A DNA stretch of 64,000 nt from Rallus limicola (taxonomy: Eukaryota; Chordata; Aves; Gruiformes; Rallidae), in contig JAKCOZ010000002.1 in assembly GCA_022605955.1 (NCBI GenBank), positions 65,328,783 through 65,392,782 of the forward strand. The letters run 5' to 3'. Within the stretch, counting starts at the first letter, position 1. The number at the start of each line of letters is the position of its first letter. Position numbers and translations under genes: made by a program. The notes under the pieces were generated by a model. It had not been told where the DNA came from. It searched no databases and saw only the letters and a list, made by a program, of their open reading frames with translations. Positions 13,434 to 25,128 of this stretch are shown here, piece by piece.

Positions 13434-14589
13434 TTCTAGAAAAGCTTCTCTCAATTTGAATCGTTAATTCTGCTTATTAGCAAAAAAAAAAAAAAATCTT
13501 CTCTTGCCTACTGTTTATGTTTGTGCTCTTGCTTCTTGTCCGAAGATGCTTGTTTTTCCTGAAAGAAGCAGCTAGGGAATGTAACCATGCTGCTATTCAT
13601 TTTCACGCCCTCCTTTCATTTCTGTGAGAAGTTGACTCTATAGTGTTATGTGCAGTCATTCATCTTAGCAATAGAGGATAGCAATTGGACCTGTTTGTAT
13701 CTCTTGAAGGTGACTCTTTACACTTGAAACAGTCTTATCCATTCCAATTCCAAACAGAAAATTACAATGGTTATATATGTATAGTTATCACTAGTGCTAT
13801 TCTGTACTGTCTTTGATTAAGAGATATGCTAAATGCTGCTTTCATTTAAACCCATTCTTAAAACAATTCTGTAACAACATCTTCCATTTACATTTTACAT
13901 ATTACATATAAATAAATTCAGTAAACATATACCTGTTTCTAGGTACTTGGCATGAGACTTGGTGAGGCACAAAACAATCTCTCTGGTACCTTTGCATCAC
14001 CTCTATCAAAAACCTCAAACCAAAAGGGTTTCTGAAAGGATAATTGCAACACACACATTTTAACACTAATTTTCTCTCAATGCTACGAAGTCTTTGAACA
14101 TTTGCCTGGTTTATTTCATCACTCCTGATCACTTGATCTAGGGCTCTGGATTAAGGATGTCCCTTTCAATTAAAAAAACAAACAAAAAAGAACCCCCCAA
14201 AACCCAAAAAATGAATTATTTTACTTCCAGTAACAGAATGCACACACCTAAGTTTACCCATCTGTAGGTACCTGTGCTAGTGAAACTGAGCAACTTTATC
14301 TTGTGAAGCAATATAACATCCCATGCAAACAAGAAAAATGCATAAACACAGCTGAATCTACATAAATTTTACATCAAAATAAGTCCTTGTGAAAATGTTG
14401 TTATGCTAATTGCCTGACTCAGTATGATATCATGTCAAAATGTAATCATCTAAATTCATCACTAGATCCAAATGTGTCACCAGCTGCATACATCAGCAAT
14501 TGAGTTACATGAGCCATTCATTTGGCCCAGTATGTAATTTATCTAGTATTTATGTGATCTATATAAAACTAATTTCTTCCTAGGTCAGG

Positions 14590-14815
14590 ACACTGCTGCA
14601 ATGTTGATTAATGCTTTTGTCATTTCACATATTGATTATTGTAATTCACTACTTATTGGTTCCCCTGTTGCATGTTGCACAGGCTTGAGCTTATGAAAAA
14701 TGCTGCTGCACATATCCCAGTCAAATTATAAAAGTTTAATAACATCACTCAGGTTTTAATGAAACTTCACTGCCTCACTGCTCATCCATGGAATAAGGAT
14801 GGTGCTCACAATTGT
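14590..14815 (+). mobile_element. Ancient L2/CR1-clade LINE reverse-transcriptase relic
   Basis: Translation from 14601 reads 'INAFVISHIDYCNSLL', close to the 'FVISRLDYCNSLL' block shared by L2, Rex1 and other CR1-superfamily reverse transcriptases. After a frameshift near 14655-14672 it continues with 'RLELMKNAAAH' (family pattern RLQLVQNAAAR). It then has 'NITQVLMKLHCL' (family pattern HITPVLxxLHWL) from 14741, after an in-frame stop. Three consecutive family blocks in the right order and spacing make chance unlikely. It is far more diverged than the CR1 copies in this window, so it is an old insertion and not functional as a LINE. The exact family is uncertain (L2 against CR1-L3 type). Confidence 0.75.
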
Positions 14816-14829
14816 CATCATAATGTGTA

Positions 14830-16193
14830 ACCTTTTGAAACATTTGCTGACATATTATGGTGAGTGACCTTTCTCTTTTGTCATCTATTAGTTTCTTGCT
14901 TGATAACTTATAGGGAGATCACTGACAGCAGTCATGCAGTAGACAAAAACACAGCGTGTTTCTTTTTGAGTCCCTTATGCAATGGAACTTCTTTTCTCTC
15001 ATACTGCTTTGTTTTCTCACCTACTTTAACCATGTCCTCTGAAATACTACTTTTCTGGGCAAAAGGAGAATTATAAAGAAGATTGATCATAGTCATGCTA
15101 GTTGATCATTAACTTTGATTACACTTCTTTGTATTATAATCTGCCAGGACGAATTTTGCCCCTGGTTAATGATATATTTGACTCTGAAGGCAAAGATAAA
15201 CCTCTTACATTTTCCCCTTAAAAGATGAAAACCTATCTATCCAATACATTTTAAAGGAATTCAGGAAATGAATATATTTAAATGCTCAAAGTTTTCCAAT
15301 ACTAGATTTTTTTTAATGTTCACATTGTCTTTGGGAAAGAAATGACCAGTTTACTTTGGCTATTCAGTGCAATGGAAAGAGTATGTAAACAGGCAAAAAC
15401 AAGAGTGAACAAAAAATGCTAACTATTTTATAAGAGTTCTTTAAAAGAACAGCATTTCACTTGTCTAAAGAAGGCTGTCTTTCAATACAGGTAGAATATG
15501 TTTACTTTGAATAATGTGGACAACTTAGGAAAGGAAGATGTTTAATGAAAAGCGTTTTTTCTCTTATGTCTACACTGTATGTTTATCTTACGTAACATTT
15601 TATAGAACTTACAGAAACTGTAAATTTATGGAAAACCAGAGTACAGCAAATATACAGCATATGTTACTGTTCACAATAGCTCACACAAGGTGTTATAGGA
15701 AAAAAAGATTCCTGGGCAGAAGCAATTCATTAGTCAAAACTTTGAGATAGTGACTGAATTTTATCACATTATGCCTTTAGCATATTTTTTGTATTTAACT
15801 GAGCAATAATGATCAAGTGAGGGCATTTCCTAATGATTCGCAATCAAAGAGAGAAGGCAATGGCCTCAGGTTCAGTCACTTTTAATCCCTAAATTATGTC
15901 TGAAGCATTTGGCTTCTTTATTTTAAGATGAATTACCTTTTCTTCCTGTAATTTTGTCTGGCTTGACAACAGTGAAGGTTAAAACATCCTTTTCTTATCC
16001 AGTAACTTATTTTTAGACAGCCACATGGCCATGTAGCTCAAGACCAGAAGCAGGCTGATATAAATATGTTAGAAGTAACCGAGATGTTTTTCTGCAGTTA
16101 ACCTGGGACTTGTTTTGAAGCATATCCTGGAATACCTCTTAAGGGACAGACATTAGTACTTTACTCCCACTGTGTAAAAGACAGAATGGCTGG
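14830..16193. other. Non-coding sequence, no gene seen
   Basis: AT-rich sequence lies between the ancient LINE relic and the solo LTR. Short open frames (for example 14864-15076 and 15538-15750) have no recognisable domains. No regulatory signal or young repeat stands out. Confidence 0.55.
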
Positions 16194-16198
16194 GGATT
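16194..16198. repeat. Target-site duplication, left copy
   Basis: The 5 bases 'ggatt' directly before the LTR match those directly after it. This fixes the element boundaries exactly. Confidence 0.85.
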
Positions 16199-16607
16199 TG
16201 TGGTGGTTCAGCCCCAAACAGTGGCTAAGCACCCCACACTGCTCATACTCCCAGAGGGGAAAGAGACAGATACTCCATAAATTGGGATAAGGACAATTTA
16301 CAGACAAAGACACCATGAAAGGAAAACAATAACAGCCAATTACATTTACACTACGTGATAACACAGAGTAATTTAAGGATTGTGTGTCACAGAGTGACCC
16401 AAGGATTACAGAGTGCTGCACAATGTAATGACATGACAACCAACAAACCCTCAGACTACCCTGTAAGAATCCAGCAAGTACTCCTCCCCAACAAGCCCCT
16501 TTTATGGGGTAGTGATGTCAGGTAGTGTGGAAACAGCCCAGGCTAACTCAGCTCACCTGGGCTGGCTGCTTGGGGAGGTTAATTCTGGCCTGGCCAGAAC
16601 CATGACA
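16199..16607 (-). mobile_element. Solo LTR, avian ERVL-like
   Basis: The minus-strand LTR runs from TGTCATGG (at 16607) to CCACCACA (at 16199) and so has canonical TG...CA ends. It is flanked by the perfect 5-bp duplication 'ggatt' at 16194-16198 and 16608-16612, which fits the 5-bp target duplication known for class III (ERVL) elements. A TATA-like 'cataaaag' lies on the minus strand around 16500-16508. The 'ggttcagcccc...gctaagcacc' end and the 'ggataaggaca' block are shared with the LTR at 39906-40320. No gag, pol or env sequence adjoins it, so it is a solo LTR left by LTR-LTR recombination. Confidence 0.88.
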
Positions 16608-16612
16608 GGATT
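16608..16612. repeat. Target-site duplication, right copy
   Basis: The 5 bases 'ggatt' directly after the LTR form the exact partner of the copy at 16194-16198. Confidence 0.85.
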
Positions 16613-18758
16613 TAAAACAGTCCCAAGGAAGTACCATCTGGCATTGGATGAGAAAAAGGATTATATTTCAGAATGAAAAGCCCTGTTATGTTATGCTCTT
16701 GGCTGACAGGAACTGGGGAGGGGGGTGGAGTTTACTTGAACTTTCACCTTCCAGGTTTTTTTAACAGCTTCTCTCCTTATGGTCACCATATATTTCAGAG
16801 ACATTTACAGTAGTCAGTGCAAAAGCACCAGTTGGAATTCTAAGCTGAATTTTCAGTCTGATTCCTTAGTGCAATGCAGTGACAGAGGAAAAGAAATTGA
16901 CATAACAGACAAGAAGCTTCAACAAACAAGAAGAAAAGACCATTAGGCAAAACAAAGTATTTTTCTAGCATGGGGTAACTTTACCCTTGCAGTCTTGGTT
17001 AGGCTGTAAAAAAATCCCTAGATTTATCAGATTAACTTTTGCAATTGAAAGACTGGAGAGTTCTTGCTGGAACAATTCCAAATCTCTTTGATTAGCTGAT
17101 ATAGTTCCTTTGGACTATTTTTGCCTGGATTTACAAAGAAATGGCAGCATAGAGGAATATTTTAGTTAGGTGAAATGAGGAAAATGATCATTTTTTTTCA
17201 GTCATCATCATATATTTGAGAGTACTCTTCAATAAACAGAGCACTGCACCTAGGAAATGTATGCCATTATACCTGTAGAAGAGTATATAGGCTGCTAAGA
17301 TATTGGCAAAAGCAAAACACGTTTTAAACAGTAGTATAGGCTTAATAGTACTCTTTATTTTCAAGATCAACCAGAAAAAATCAATATGCTGTAGAAATCA
17401 CTTTCATCATTTATAAAGTAGAAAAGTTAGGTTAACCAGTAAGGAAAGCTGGGAAGAACACAGAACGAGGGTACCCTGGCAGGCCCAGCATCATCATAGG
17501 TATAAATCTTTGCGGATTCAGACAGACAGTAGACTAATGGAATTGTAATGACTATAAGAATCTGAATTCTTTATGCAATTTTCATACATGCACAACCCAT
17601 ACTTAGCTTGAATTATTTTCAAAAGACCCATCCCGATGAGTTGGGAGGGCCTGATGAGGTTCCCCTTTCAATTAATCGATTTGATCAGGAAGCTCTTTGC
17701 AGAACATCATCATGAAAATAACAAGGGAGCACTCATTAAGACATCATGCTCTTACTTCAGAAGCTTTTTTTTAATGGTGTAAAATTGCATGTTACCGTTT
17801 TGAAATGTATCCCAAACATTCTGTAAAACGGAACCTTTCAAAATGCATTTCACATTAAAATGTTCAATTTTTTTTCCACTTTGTGGATTCACTTTGTAAT
17901 ATCGAACATTGCTGATTGACCAAATATTCTTTTAGTAATTTTATTTTCTGGGAAATAGAAAAATTTCAAATTTTGAGCAAAGACAGATCCCTAAATCACA
18001 GGAAAATAAGATGGAAAATCTCCTCTACCTCTGTTTAAGCCAACATTCTTAAAATGAATACTGATGAAATGTGAGCCTTGTAGAAATCTTCAAGGTCTGT
18101 CATTAAAAGTATGTAAAACAAAATGTGTTTTGACAGGGTTAATAATATATAGGCACATTCATCTGAAACAGTAAATTAAGTCCTAGTTGACTCTAACCCC
18201 ATTCTGGTATTACTTTGGGGAAAAAAAAACATGGTGAAGACACTACTATTGAAAAATACATAAATACATAGCACATGTTCAGGAAACTCAGAGTCTGAAC
18301 AATCAAAAGATTGTGAAGGCCATACTCTTTTTTTTTCTAGAAAATTATGACTCTCAGAAGTGAATGTAAAACTTAGAAGTAGAACCTGGCTTTATTAAGA
18401 TAATTAAATAGATATAAACTAAGAATTATGAAGTATACTATTTGCTTAAACAAAAACACTGTAAGAGTAAAAATAGCTTTGAAAAATGTCTACACTGTAG
18501 CTCAAAATCAGCACCAATTAATACTTAACAGATCACAGCTACGTTCTTAATAGTTCACATACAACTTTTTCCTGAATTTAGTTCACTAATGACCAATTTC
18601 TCCTAAGAAAAAATCCAATGCTGAAAATGGACCAAGACATAACACGTAGACTTTGATCTAAAGGCGAAATGCCAAAAAAGCAAATATGTCTTGAAGGTTT
18701 TACCTGTTTGTACTAGAAACACTACTGTCAGAAAGTTTAGGTAGAATCTGATACAATT
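16613..18758. other. Non-coding sequence, no gene seen
   Basis: This is AT-rich unique sequence with stop codons in all frames at short intervals. No repeat family, exon or RNA gene is recognised. Confidence 0.55.
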
Positions 18759-18820
18759 TGATAGAATCCTAGAATATGAGAGTGGAAGGAACCCCAAGGA
18801 TCATCTGGTACAACCTTTCA
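18759..18820 (-). mobile_element. Short CR1 3' tail
   Basis: The plus strand reads 'tagaatcctagaa', then 'ggaaggaacc' and 'aggatcatctggtacaacc'. These are the diverged 3' terminal octamers and the conserved 3' UTR block of CR1 in minus orientation. Only about 60 bp remain. It is more diverged than the copies at 7 kb and 47 kb, so it is probably older. Confidence 0.8.
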
Positions 18821-20493
18821 ATTTAATCTGTATAAAAATAGACCATATAAAAATGTATCTCTGTGCTATTGCATAAATATATCGATCAATATGGTTTGTT
18901 TGGGTGCAAAAGATGAAATTCTCGAACTTTCATTGCTCAAAAGCAGATTTACCACAATACTACAGAGGAGGATAGGTCAGTAATAGGTTGTGACAGTCCC
19001 AGCAACAAACGCAAATAGAAACGCAATCATATATTACAGGCCAGCGGTTTATACACACACAAATTTTACTCTACATGGATACACTGCTGTATCACAAACA
19101 CCATATGTATCAGTTAGACTCATTCTTATTGCCTTGGCTAAGAGAATCACTTGTGATAGAAATCCAATAACCAAACCCTCACAGATCTGTGTACTCTGCT
19201 CTCTGCACAGCAGACATCCAGGTACCCTAATGCTACACCCAGATAATTAGCTTTGTGGTTTTAACCTTGGTCTATAGATCCTTGCAAGTCACTGTACTGC
19301 TTTGAAAGGCATCCATGAAAGGAGCCAAGAAAAACAAGCATCTTTGAGCCACGCAGGAAATCTTTTTAGAAGCCAACTACCCCACAAATCTAAAGAACTG
19401 CAGGCAGAGAAATGATGTACAGGATCTATCCATACAGGTGCTGGCTGTACTCCATACAGCCAAATTGAGATATCTGATGTATTAAAGATGTGTCACTCCA
19501 GAAGGCTGCTAAGAAATGGTTTCTATAATCTCTGGAAGCAAGTAGCTGTGGAAAGAGGAATCTGAAATAAATTTAATTCAGGCACCACCATTTCTGAAGC
19601 AGAATTTGATTGCCTTAGGTGGGAGTTTTTGAGATGAATAAAAAGCACAGGTACCGTCACTTAAGCACTTATGTATTGGAGTAAGGTCAATATAGATATA
19701 TTTGAATTAAACAAGAGATATTAGCTTTTAGCATTGGACCGCTACTCTTGAAAAAATACTGATCTGTTTTTGTTAGAGAGCACACTGAACTAACACACTG
19801 CATATCACAGCTGGCTTGTTTAAACCCTAGAAGTGTTAATCACAGAAAATGGGTCATAATTTGGGAATGACTCATTGCTGCAATTATTTTTGGTATAGCA
19901 CTTTTTATTTACAAGCAAATATGTTAACAGAAAGCTTCTAGCAGCAGCATTTGATTCAACTTGGAGTGCTCCAGCACACTCCAAGGCTGTATTACAGTAC
20001 ATGGGGTGTCACAGTGCCTCTCACAGATGTTTTGCAAAACAAAAAGCCTTGGTGTCAAAGCCTACTGCTTCTCGGTGTAACCACAACAGTTAAAGCTGGA
20101 CATGCTTAGAGTCTGTGACGTCAGCAGTTGCTACATCTGTCCTGGAAATTATCGGGTTCTGGCTGTTTCATGTTGCAGCCTCACTCTAGGTTAGTTCTTT
20201 CACCCAGAATAAGTACTAATGTTTTGAAATTGTAGGAACTTGCCAAGTAGCCAAGTAGCTGGAAAGGTAAATAGATTTCTCACAGAGAAAGCTTGCTAAC
20301 CCTTGTTGTCTTTCCAGTAACAAATTTCCAAACATGCTCAAAAGACAGATTTTATTCTGTTAGCTCTCTATGTCTTGTATTACTGCAGTCCTGCCTTCTC
20401 TCCTTCACAGGGCCCAACTTGTCACATCTTGAGAGTAATGGACTGTAAGTGCATTAAAAAACCCTGTAATTTTGCCCTTTGAATTATTTTTGA
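18821..20493. other. Non-coding sequence, no gene seen
   Basis: This is unique sequence of mixed composition. The short open frame at 18990-19250 has no recognisable similarity. A small 'ccaagtag' doublet occurs near 20240-20260. Nothing else stands out. Confidence 0.55.
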
Positions 20494-20550
20494 TAGGTCT
20501 TTTATCTCCCAGAGCCTCATTTCTGCACAGCAAAATAGGGGTAATGGGTT
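20494..20550 (+). repeat. MIR-like CORE-SINE relic
   Basis: The segment 'gagcctcatttctgcaca' followed by 'caaaataggggtaat' aligns in order with the MIR 3' core pattern 'gagcctcagtttcc...tgtaaaatggggataat'. The preceding 'ggtctttta' corresponds to the MIR 'aagtcactta' block. MIR relics are present at low copy in amniotes, including birds. The match is short and diverged, so this is a moderate call. Confidence 0.5.
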
Positions 20551-20563
20551 AATTTGCTTTGGA

Positions 20564-20579
20564 GGGGGGGGGGGGGGGG
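20564..20579 (+). repeat. Homopolymer G run (16 G)
   Basis: Sixteen consecutive G follow 'ggagga'-type sequence and precede 'aaaggtggg'. Long G homopolymers are rare in vertebrate DNA and can fold into G-quadruplexes. The true length is uncertain because sequencers misread such runs. Confidence 0.9.
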
Positions 20580-23500
20580 AAAGGTGGGATCTAGTAATGG
20601 AGACTTTCGTATAAAATTAAATAAGCAGTCTGATATGGTTACTACAAAGCTGTCAGCAGCTTTTCATTATATTTTCTCTCTGAAGCACAGTTAAGGTTTT
20701 TTGTTGCCATTAGTTACACTTTAAATACAAGGTCTGGGCCAAACTAATGGTCTTAGTTAGCCCACAGATCAGTCAGTGTGAATCTGCTGAAGTTATTAAT
20801 GACATTACACCAAAGCTCACATGATGGAGGGAAAACGAGTTTCATGCCTGTAATGCTAAAGGTGACCTCTGCTACGCGTGCACACTACGAAAATCTACAG
20901 CCCACAGGCAATTTGATTTTCTGCCTGAAAATTACTGTAGAGACTTCAGTATCTGTGAGGCAGCCTCCTTTACTTTTCCTTTTTAAAATATTAGTATGAA
21001 GGGCAGAAGGAAGATATTAAAAATCAAATCAGGACTGAACGAAGAATCCGGTATTAATAGTCTTTAGAAATAAGGCACAGTTCAGAGGTACAGGGGCAGT
21101 TTGTGTAAGTTTGGTAGTTTCTGATGGCGCAGAAACTGCTGACTGCATTTTCCATCTCATTAACCTGACATTCCCTAGAGGGAGAGGGACTCTCTGGCAC
21201 TTGGGAAGTGTCAGGCACAGTGAGATCTGTCATTTGTTTGCCTTGTGAGAAAGCAAAAGAATTCCTTCAGTTTGACTGTTGGCTTTCTCCTGCACTACCT
21301 ATGGTGTGTCCTCAGTAGATACTGCAGTACCCTCTCTAGGGTGTGTGGTTGGACACGTAGGAGAATCTTCCTCTTTGCAGATACACATGAGGGAAAGAGA
21401 GAGTTTGGGAGGTGGGAAAATAAACTAGAAGCATCATCTTTGTGGTCCAGGAAACACAATAGAAAGAAATTACAAGGAGACAAAGCCTTTTCCCTCCCTC
21501 ATCCTCAGATGACCGATACAGAACTGGTCACACCGTGCAGAAGACCACAACACTTCCTATGTGACTGAATTTCTGGACATAAATGGGAGCCCACACAAGA
21601 GAACAATACATACAACAAAACCACAGGCACTCGCGTGCAAAAAGCCTCTTTCAGTGTAGGATATGGCAAACAGGCTTGGTTGAAAGTTAGATACTTTCCA
21701 TGGACTGCTCAGGAGCAGATGCTGGTGGCGTGCATGGACTGGTCAGGGAGCTGGTCAGGGAGCTGGTCAGGGAGCCTGGTCTTTCTGGTGCCTGGTAGGT
21801 CACAGAAATCCTTTGGGGTGCACTCGAAGGGAAGCCAGGCAGGTCAGCCGCTGCAGTCACTGGGAGATGGGGCTACGCAGCTCTTCAGAGTAGATAATTT
21901 ATGTAACAGTCTATGTGAGATTTTAAGAGCCTAACTGCAGACACACAGATTTGAAATGCCTGTGTTTATATGGATGAGTTTATCATATTTCCTACACTAC
22001 GCAAGATGGTGATTTTTTTCAAAACTAGTTGTCAAAAAGCATCCAAAAAAAAAAATAGTGCCTCTATGCTCTCATTATGCTGCAATTCAAATGATTTATT
22101 CAAACTAGAGCTGCTGAGCATGGTTCAGTGATTCAGATGATAGCACACAAGTCCCCAAAACCACTCTTGCTTACCCTTATTCATATTTTCAGTTCATAAA
22201 GAAGGCCAAATCACACAAACTCTTCTCCACAAAATCTGTGCCACTGAGACACAGTTCAGATCTCATTCAGAACAAGAAAAATGCATTAGAAAATAATTAA
22301 AATACTTCTGGGGTAACAGAGCCAAGGCTTGAAGGGCTCAAAGAAGAGTAAAGAAAGGAAACTGAGAATGGTCTGAATTGCAAAATTGTAGAGTGTTCCT
22401 ATGAGAAAAAGATACAGAGAAAGAGAGAGAAGATGGAGAAGCCAGGGAGCAGAAGTAACTGAACTCCATGCAACCATTGTCAGTTTGGGATAGAAGTGAC
22501 AATCTGCTCCTGGGAAGCTGGTGCTCACAAAGAAGGCAGGGAGAGTTTCCAAATGAGTGAAGTGTGGGATCAAAATGGGAAGGGGGACAATGAGGCCAGT
22601 GCCAAGAGTTGAGAAGGCAGAAGGCAAAGCACTGATAAGTTGGACAGAAGGTATGCAATGTATAGCCTCAGAGGAAAAGAAGCTTAGTTAGGTGAGGGGA
22701 GAGATGATAACACAGTTGTGATATATTACCAGAACTGTAGCAGCTGAAATCGAAAGAAAATGATATCTGTTGTTTGTCTTCCTTTCTGAGGAATAACCGG
22801 AGAAATTCTACAACAGTCTAACAGTGGGTGGAATGGGAAAGGGGGGTCTTAGGATGAGTGACTGGGAGCAAAATGGAGTTATCTTACAGTGATGAAGAAT
22901 GGAGAGAGGGAAGAGATAGAAAGGAAATTAAGGAATACAGTGTTTGTTTAAAGTTCTGTTTCTGTATGTATAGGACTAATTAATAAAACTAGGAATAAAG
23001 GCTCATTTTATCTTCCCGTACCCTGTACCTGTCAAGCACAGACCACAACACAGCATAATAACTGCATAGCGCTATCTGTTCTCAATGAGCAAGGGTGGGG
23101 ATAATTCATTTTCATGTCATGTATCACTCACAGCTGTCTGCTGTGATTGCAAAAGTCAAATTACCCCATCCTACATTCACACTGAGCCAAATTTGTTTGG
23201 GAAGCGGGGGACAGAAAGTGGGTGTGTTAATAGCAGATAATTTGCTGTCTGAATATATCTATGAGGTCAAAATGGGAACATTAACAGTCCTGCATGGTAG
23301 CTAGTGCTGTTGAAGGTACAGGGCATATTCGCTTGTACCACTTATTCAGAGCATAACACACGAGCTTAACTTTATTGTATTATAAAGTTCTATAACTTGC
23401 AATTTTCTGTGTACTTTTTCCTCATTCTGATAGCATAGTATGTCCCTAAGCAAGCATCTGAAAGGGTCTTATTACTGAACAACATTCATATGCAAGACAG

Positions 23501-24577
23501 ATATATGAAAATCAAAGAAAAATTATCCATTCAGGCTATTTGGCCAATGCTCTCTTCTGTACTTTCCTACACCCTGGAGACTGCAGAACTTTACACAAAG
23601 TCTATGAAGGCAACTTTTGCTGCCTTTTGCTGTGTACAGAATTTAATAAAAAAAATAAAATTAAACCCCTTTGATTATTAAATTTATTTTTGGAGAAAAT
23701 TCCCCAATCATGAAATACCTCTTCTCTCATTCAGATCTAGTTACTGTTACAGCAACCAAAAATGTGAGCTTTTTTCACAGTATACACATAGGTGTGTAAT
23801 GGAAGTATTTTACACATATAGGAGATTTCTTCAGAACAAAAGATAGAAAAGTCTTTTTTTTCAGTTCTGGCCTCTCCAATATTTTTTTTTCAACTTCAGT
23901 AGCAAAGTCATGTTTTTCTACAGACAAGCTCTGAGCACCTTGTTACTGTGTTTGTCACCTTTTTCTGTAGGATATTGTAAAAAACTGCCATGCCTTGGTC
24001 CCCTTCTGGTATCTCCTCATACAGGCTACTAAACTGCAGTGAGACAGAATAAATTGGCTGAGTCCTAGGTGGTTCTTTGCTCGAAGGAATATTTTAAACA
24101 GTATTGATGCTACTACCCACTTAAAGGAAGCTAGAACATCACTACCACTCTTCAGGCTCCTGTCTCCAGGATACAAGGTAATTTCAGTCCAAAACAGAGG
24201 GGATATTTTGACCTACAGACAGATCTTGCTTTAGGTCTATTCCACCCTGCCATATCTGGTGCACCACTGAGAAGTTGCCCTGCAAAGGCAGTACCTGAGA
24301 TTCAGCCCAAGTCCAAATGACAGGAGTTTACCTGGAGAGTCATTTTTATTTTAGTTATTTGACAGGTCTTTGGTCCCTTAGCAGGTGAGATCTAGTGCTC
24401 TTTTTATTTGTGTTGTGGGGCATTCTTGCATAGGAAGCCTGTCTCCCACCTCCATGAATTCTCCAGCTGTCACATCACCTTCCAAAATACAAATTCAGAA
24501 GTACTCTCTTAGGGGGGCTTATTGTACTGATGGTATAAGAGGATTTTTTATTTTCTGTAGCATACCTTGAATGAGAT
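20580..24577. other. Non-coding sequence, no gene seen
   Basis: The stretch contains a 12-bp triplicate at 21739-21774 and a purine-rich block at about 22310-22700 whose minus-strand open frames are compositional artefacts. No domain, exon or transposon is recognised. A segment at 22519-22566 weakly resembles 62291-62335. Confidence 0.5.
21739..21774 (+). repeat. 12-bp tandem repeat, three copies
   Basis: The unit 'ctggtcagggag' occurs three times head to tail with no mismatch, then breaks down at 'cctggt'. An open frame across it would encode a repeated Trp-Ser-Gly-Ser unit, but nothing else suggests that the frame is a gene. This is probably a minisatellite seed. Confidence 0.9.
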
Positions 24578-25128
24578 TGCAGTGGGTCAGGCTGAGATGG
24601 AGTTAATTTTCCTCATAGCAGCCCTTGTAGTGCTGTGCCAGCAAAGAGTTGGTAACACACTGGTGTTTTGGCTACTGTAGAGCAGTGTTGGTCAGAATCA
24701 AGGCTGCCTCTCCAGCAAGATATTGGGAAGGGACATAGCAAGGACAACTGACCCAAGCTGATCCAATGACCATGTGATGTCTACTCAGCAGTCAAAGCTG
24801 AAAGAAGGAGGAGGAGGAAGGGTGAGGGTGACATTTTTAATTTGTGATGTGTGTCTTCTGGAGCAACTGCTATACATACTGAAGCTCTGCTTCCCAGGAA
24901 GTGGCTGGGCATTGTCTGCTCATGAGAAATAGAGAATAAATCTTTGGGGTCTTTTTCCTTTGCTTCCATGCACAGCCTTTGCTTTTGCTTTATTAAACTG
25001 CCTTTGTCTTAACCCGTGAGGGGTATATTTACCACCTTATTTTTCTCCTTCCCTCTTCTGCCGAGGGGTAGAATGATAGGGCAGTTGGGTGGACACCTGG
25101 CATCGAGGCAAGATCAACCCCATTTGCA
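24578..25128 (+). mobile_element. Solo LTR, avian ERVL-like (plus strand)
   Basis: The sequence starts TGCAGTGGGTCAGG and carries 'gatggagttaattttc', a block also found in the reverse complement of the LTR at 39906-40320. The two also share the 'gggacatagcaaggacaactgaccc'-type segment. Downstream are AATAAA (24935-24940) and ATTAAA (24992-24997) polyadenylation-type signals and a 3' end of the 'gggtggacacctggcat...agatcaacccc' type common in avian ERVL LTRs. The ends are taken at TG (24578) and CA (25128). I found no matching target duplication, so the ends are approximate. No internal retroviral genes adjoin it. Confidence 0.8.

Larger units (their letters stand above)
7313..14585. other. 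AT-rich non-coding sequence, no gene seen
   Basis: The stretch contains simple repeats (8566-8702 pyrimidine tract, 9511-9557 A-run with TA repeat, 13481-13494 poly(A)). It also has a small CpG cluster at 9995-10036 and a 10-bp foldback at 13411-13433. Sequence at about 14395-14560 is rich in TAAT and ATTA cores with no repeat match and may be regulatory. No exon, RNA gene or young transposon is recognisable. Confidence 0.55.

Noticed and set aside
22286..22658. Two overlapping minus-strand frames of 113 and 106 codons
   Set aside because: Both arise from a purine-rich plus strand that lacks stops in the complementary frames; the hydrophobic Leu/Ser/Phe-rich products are compositional.
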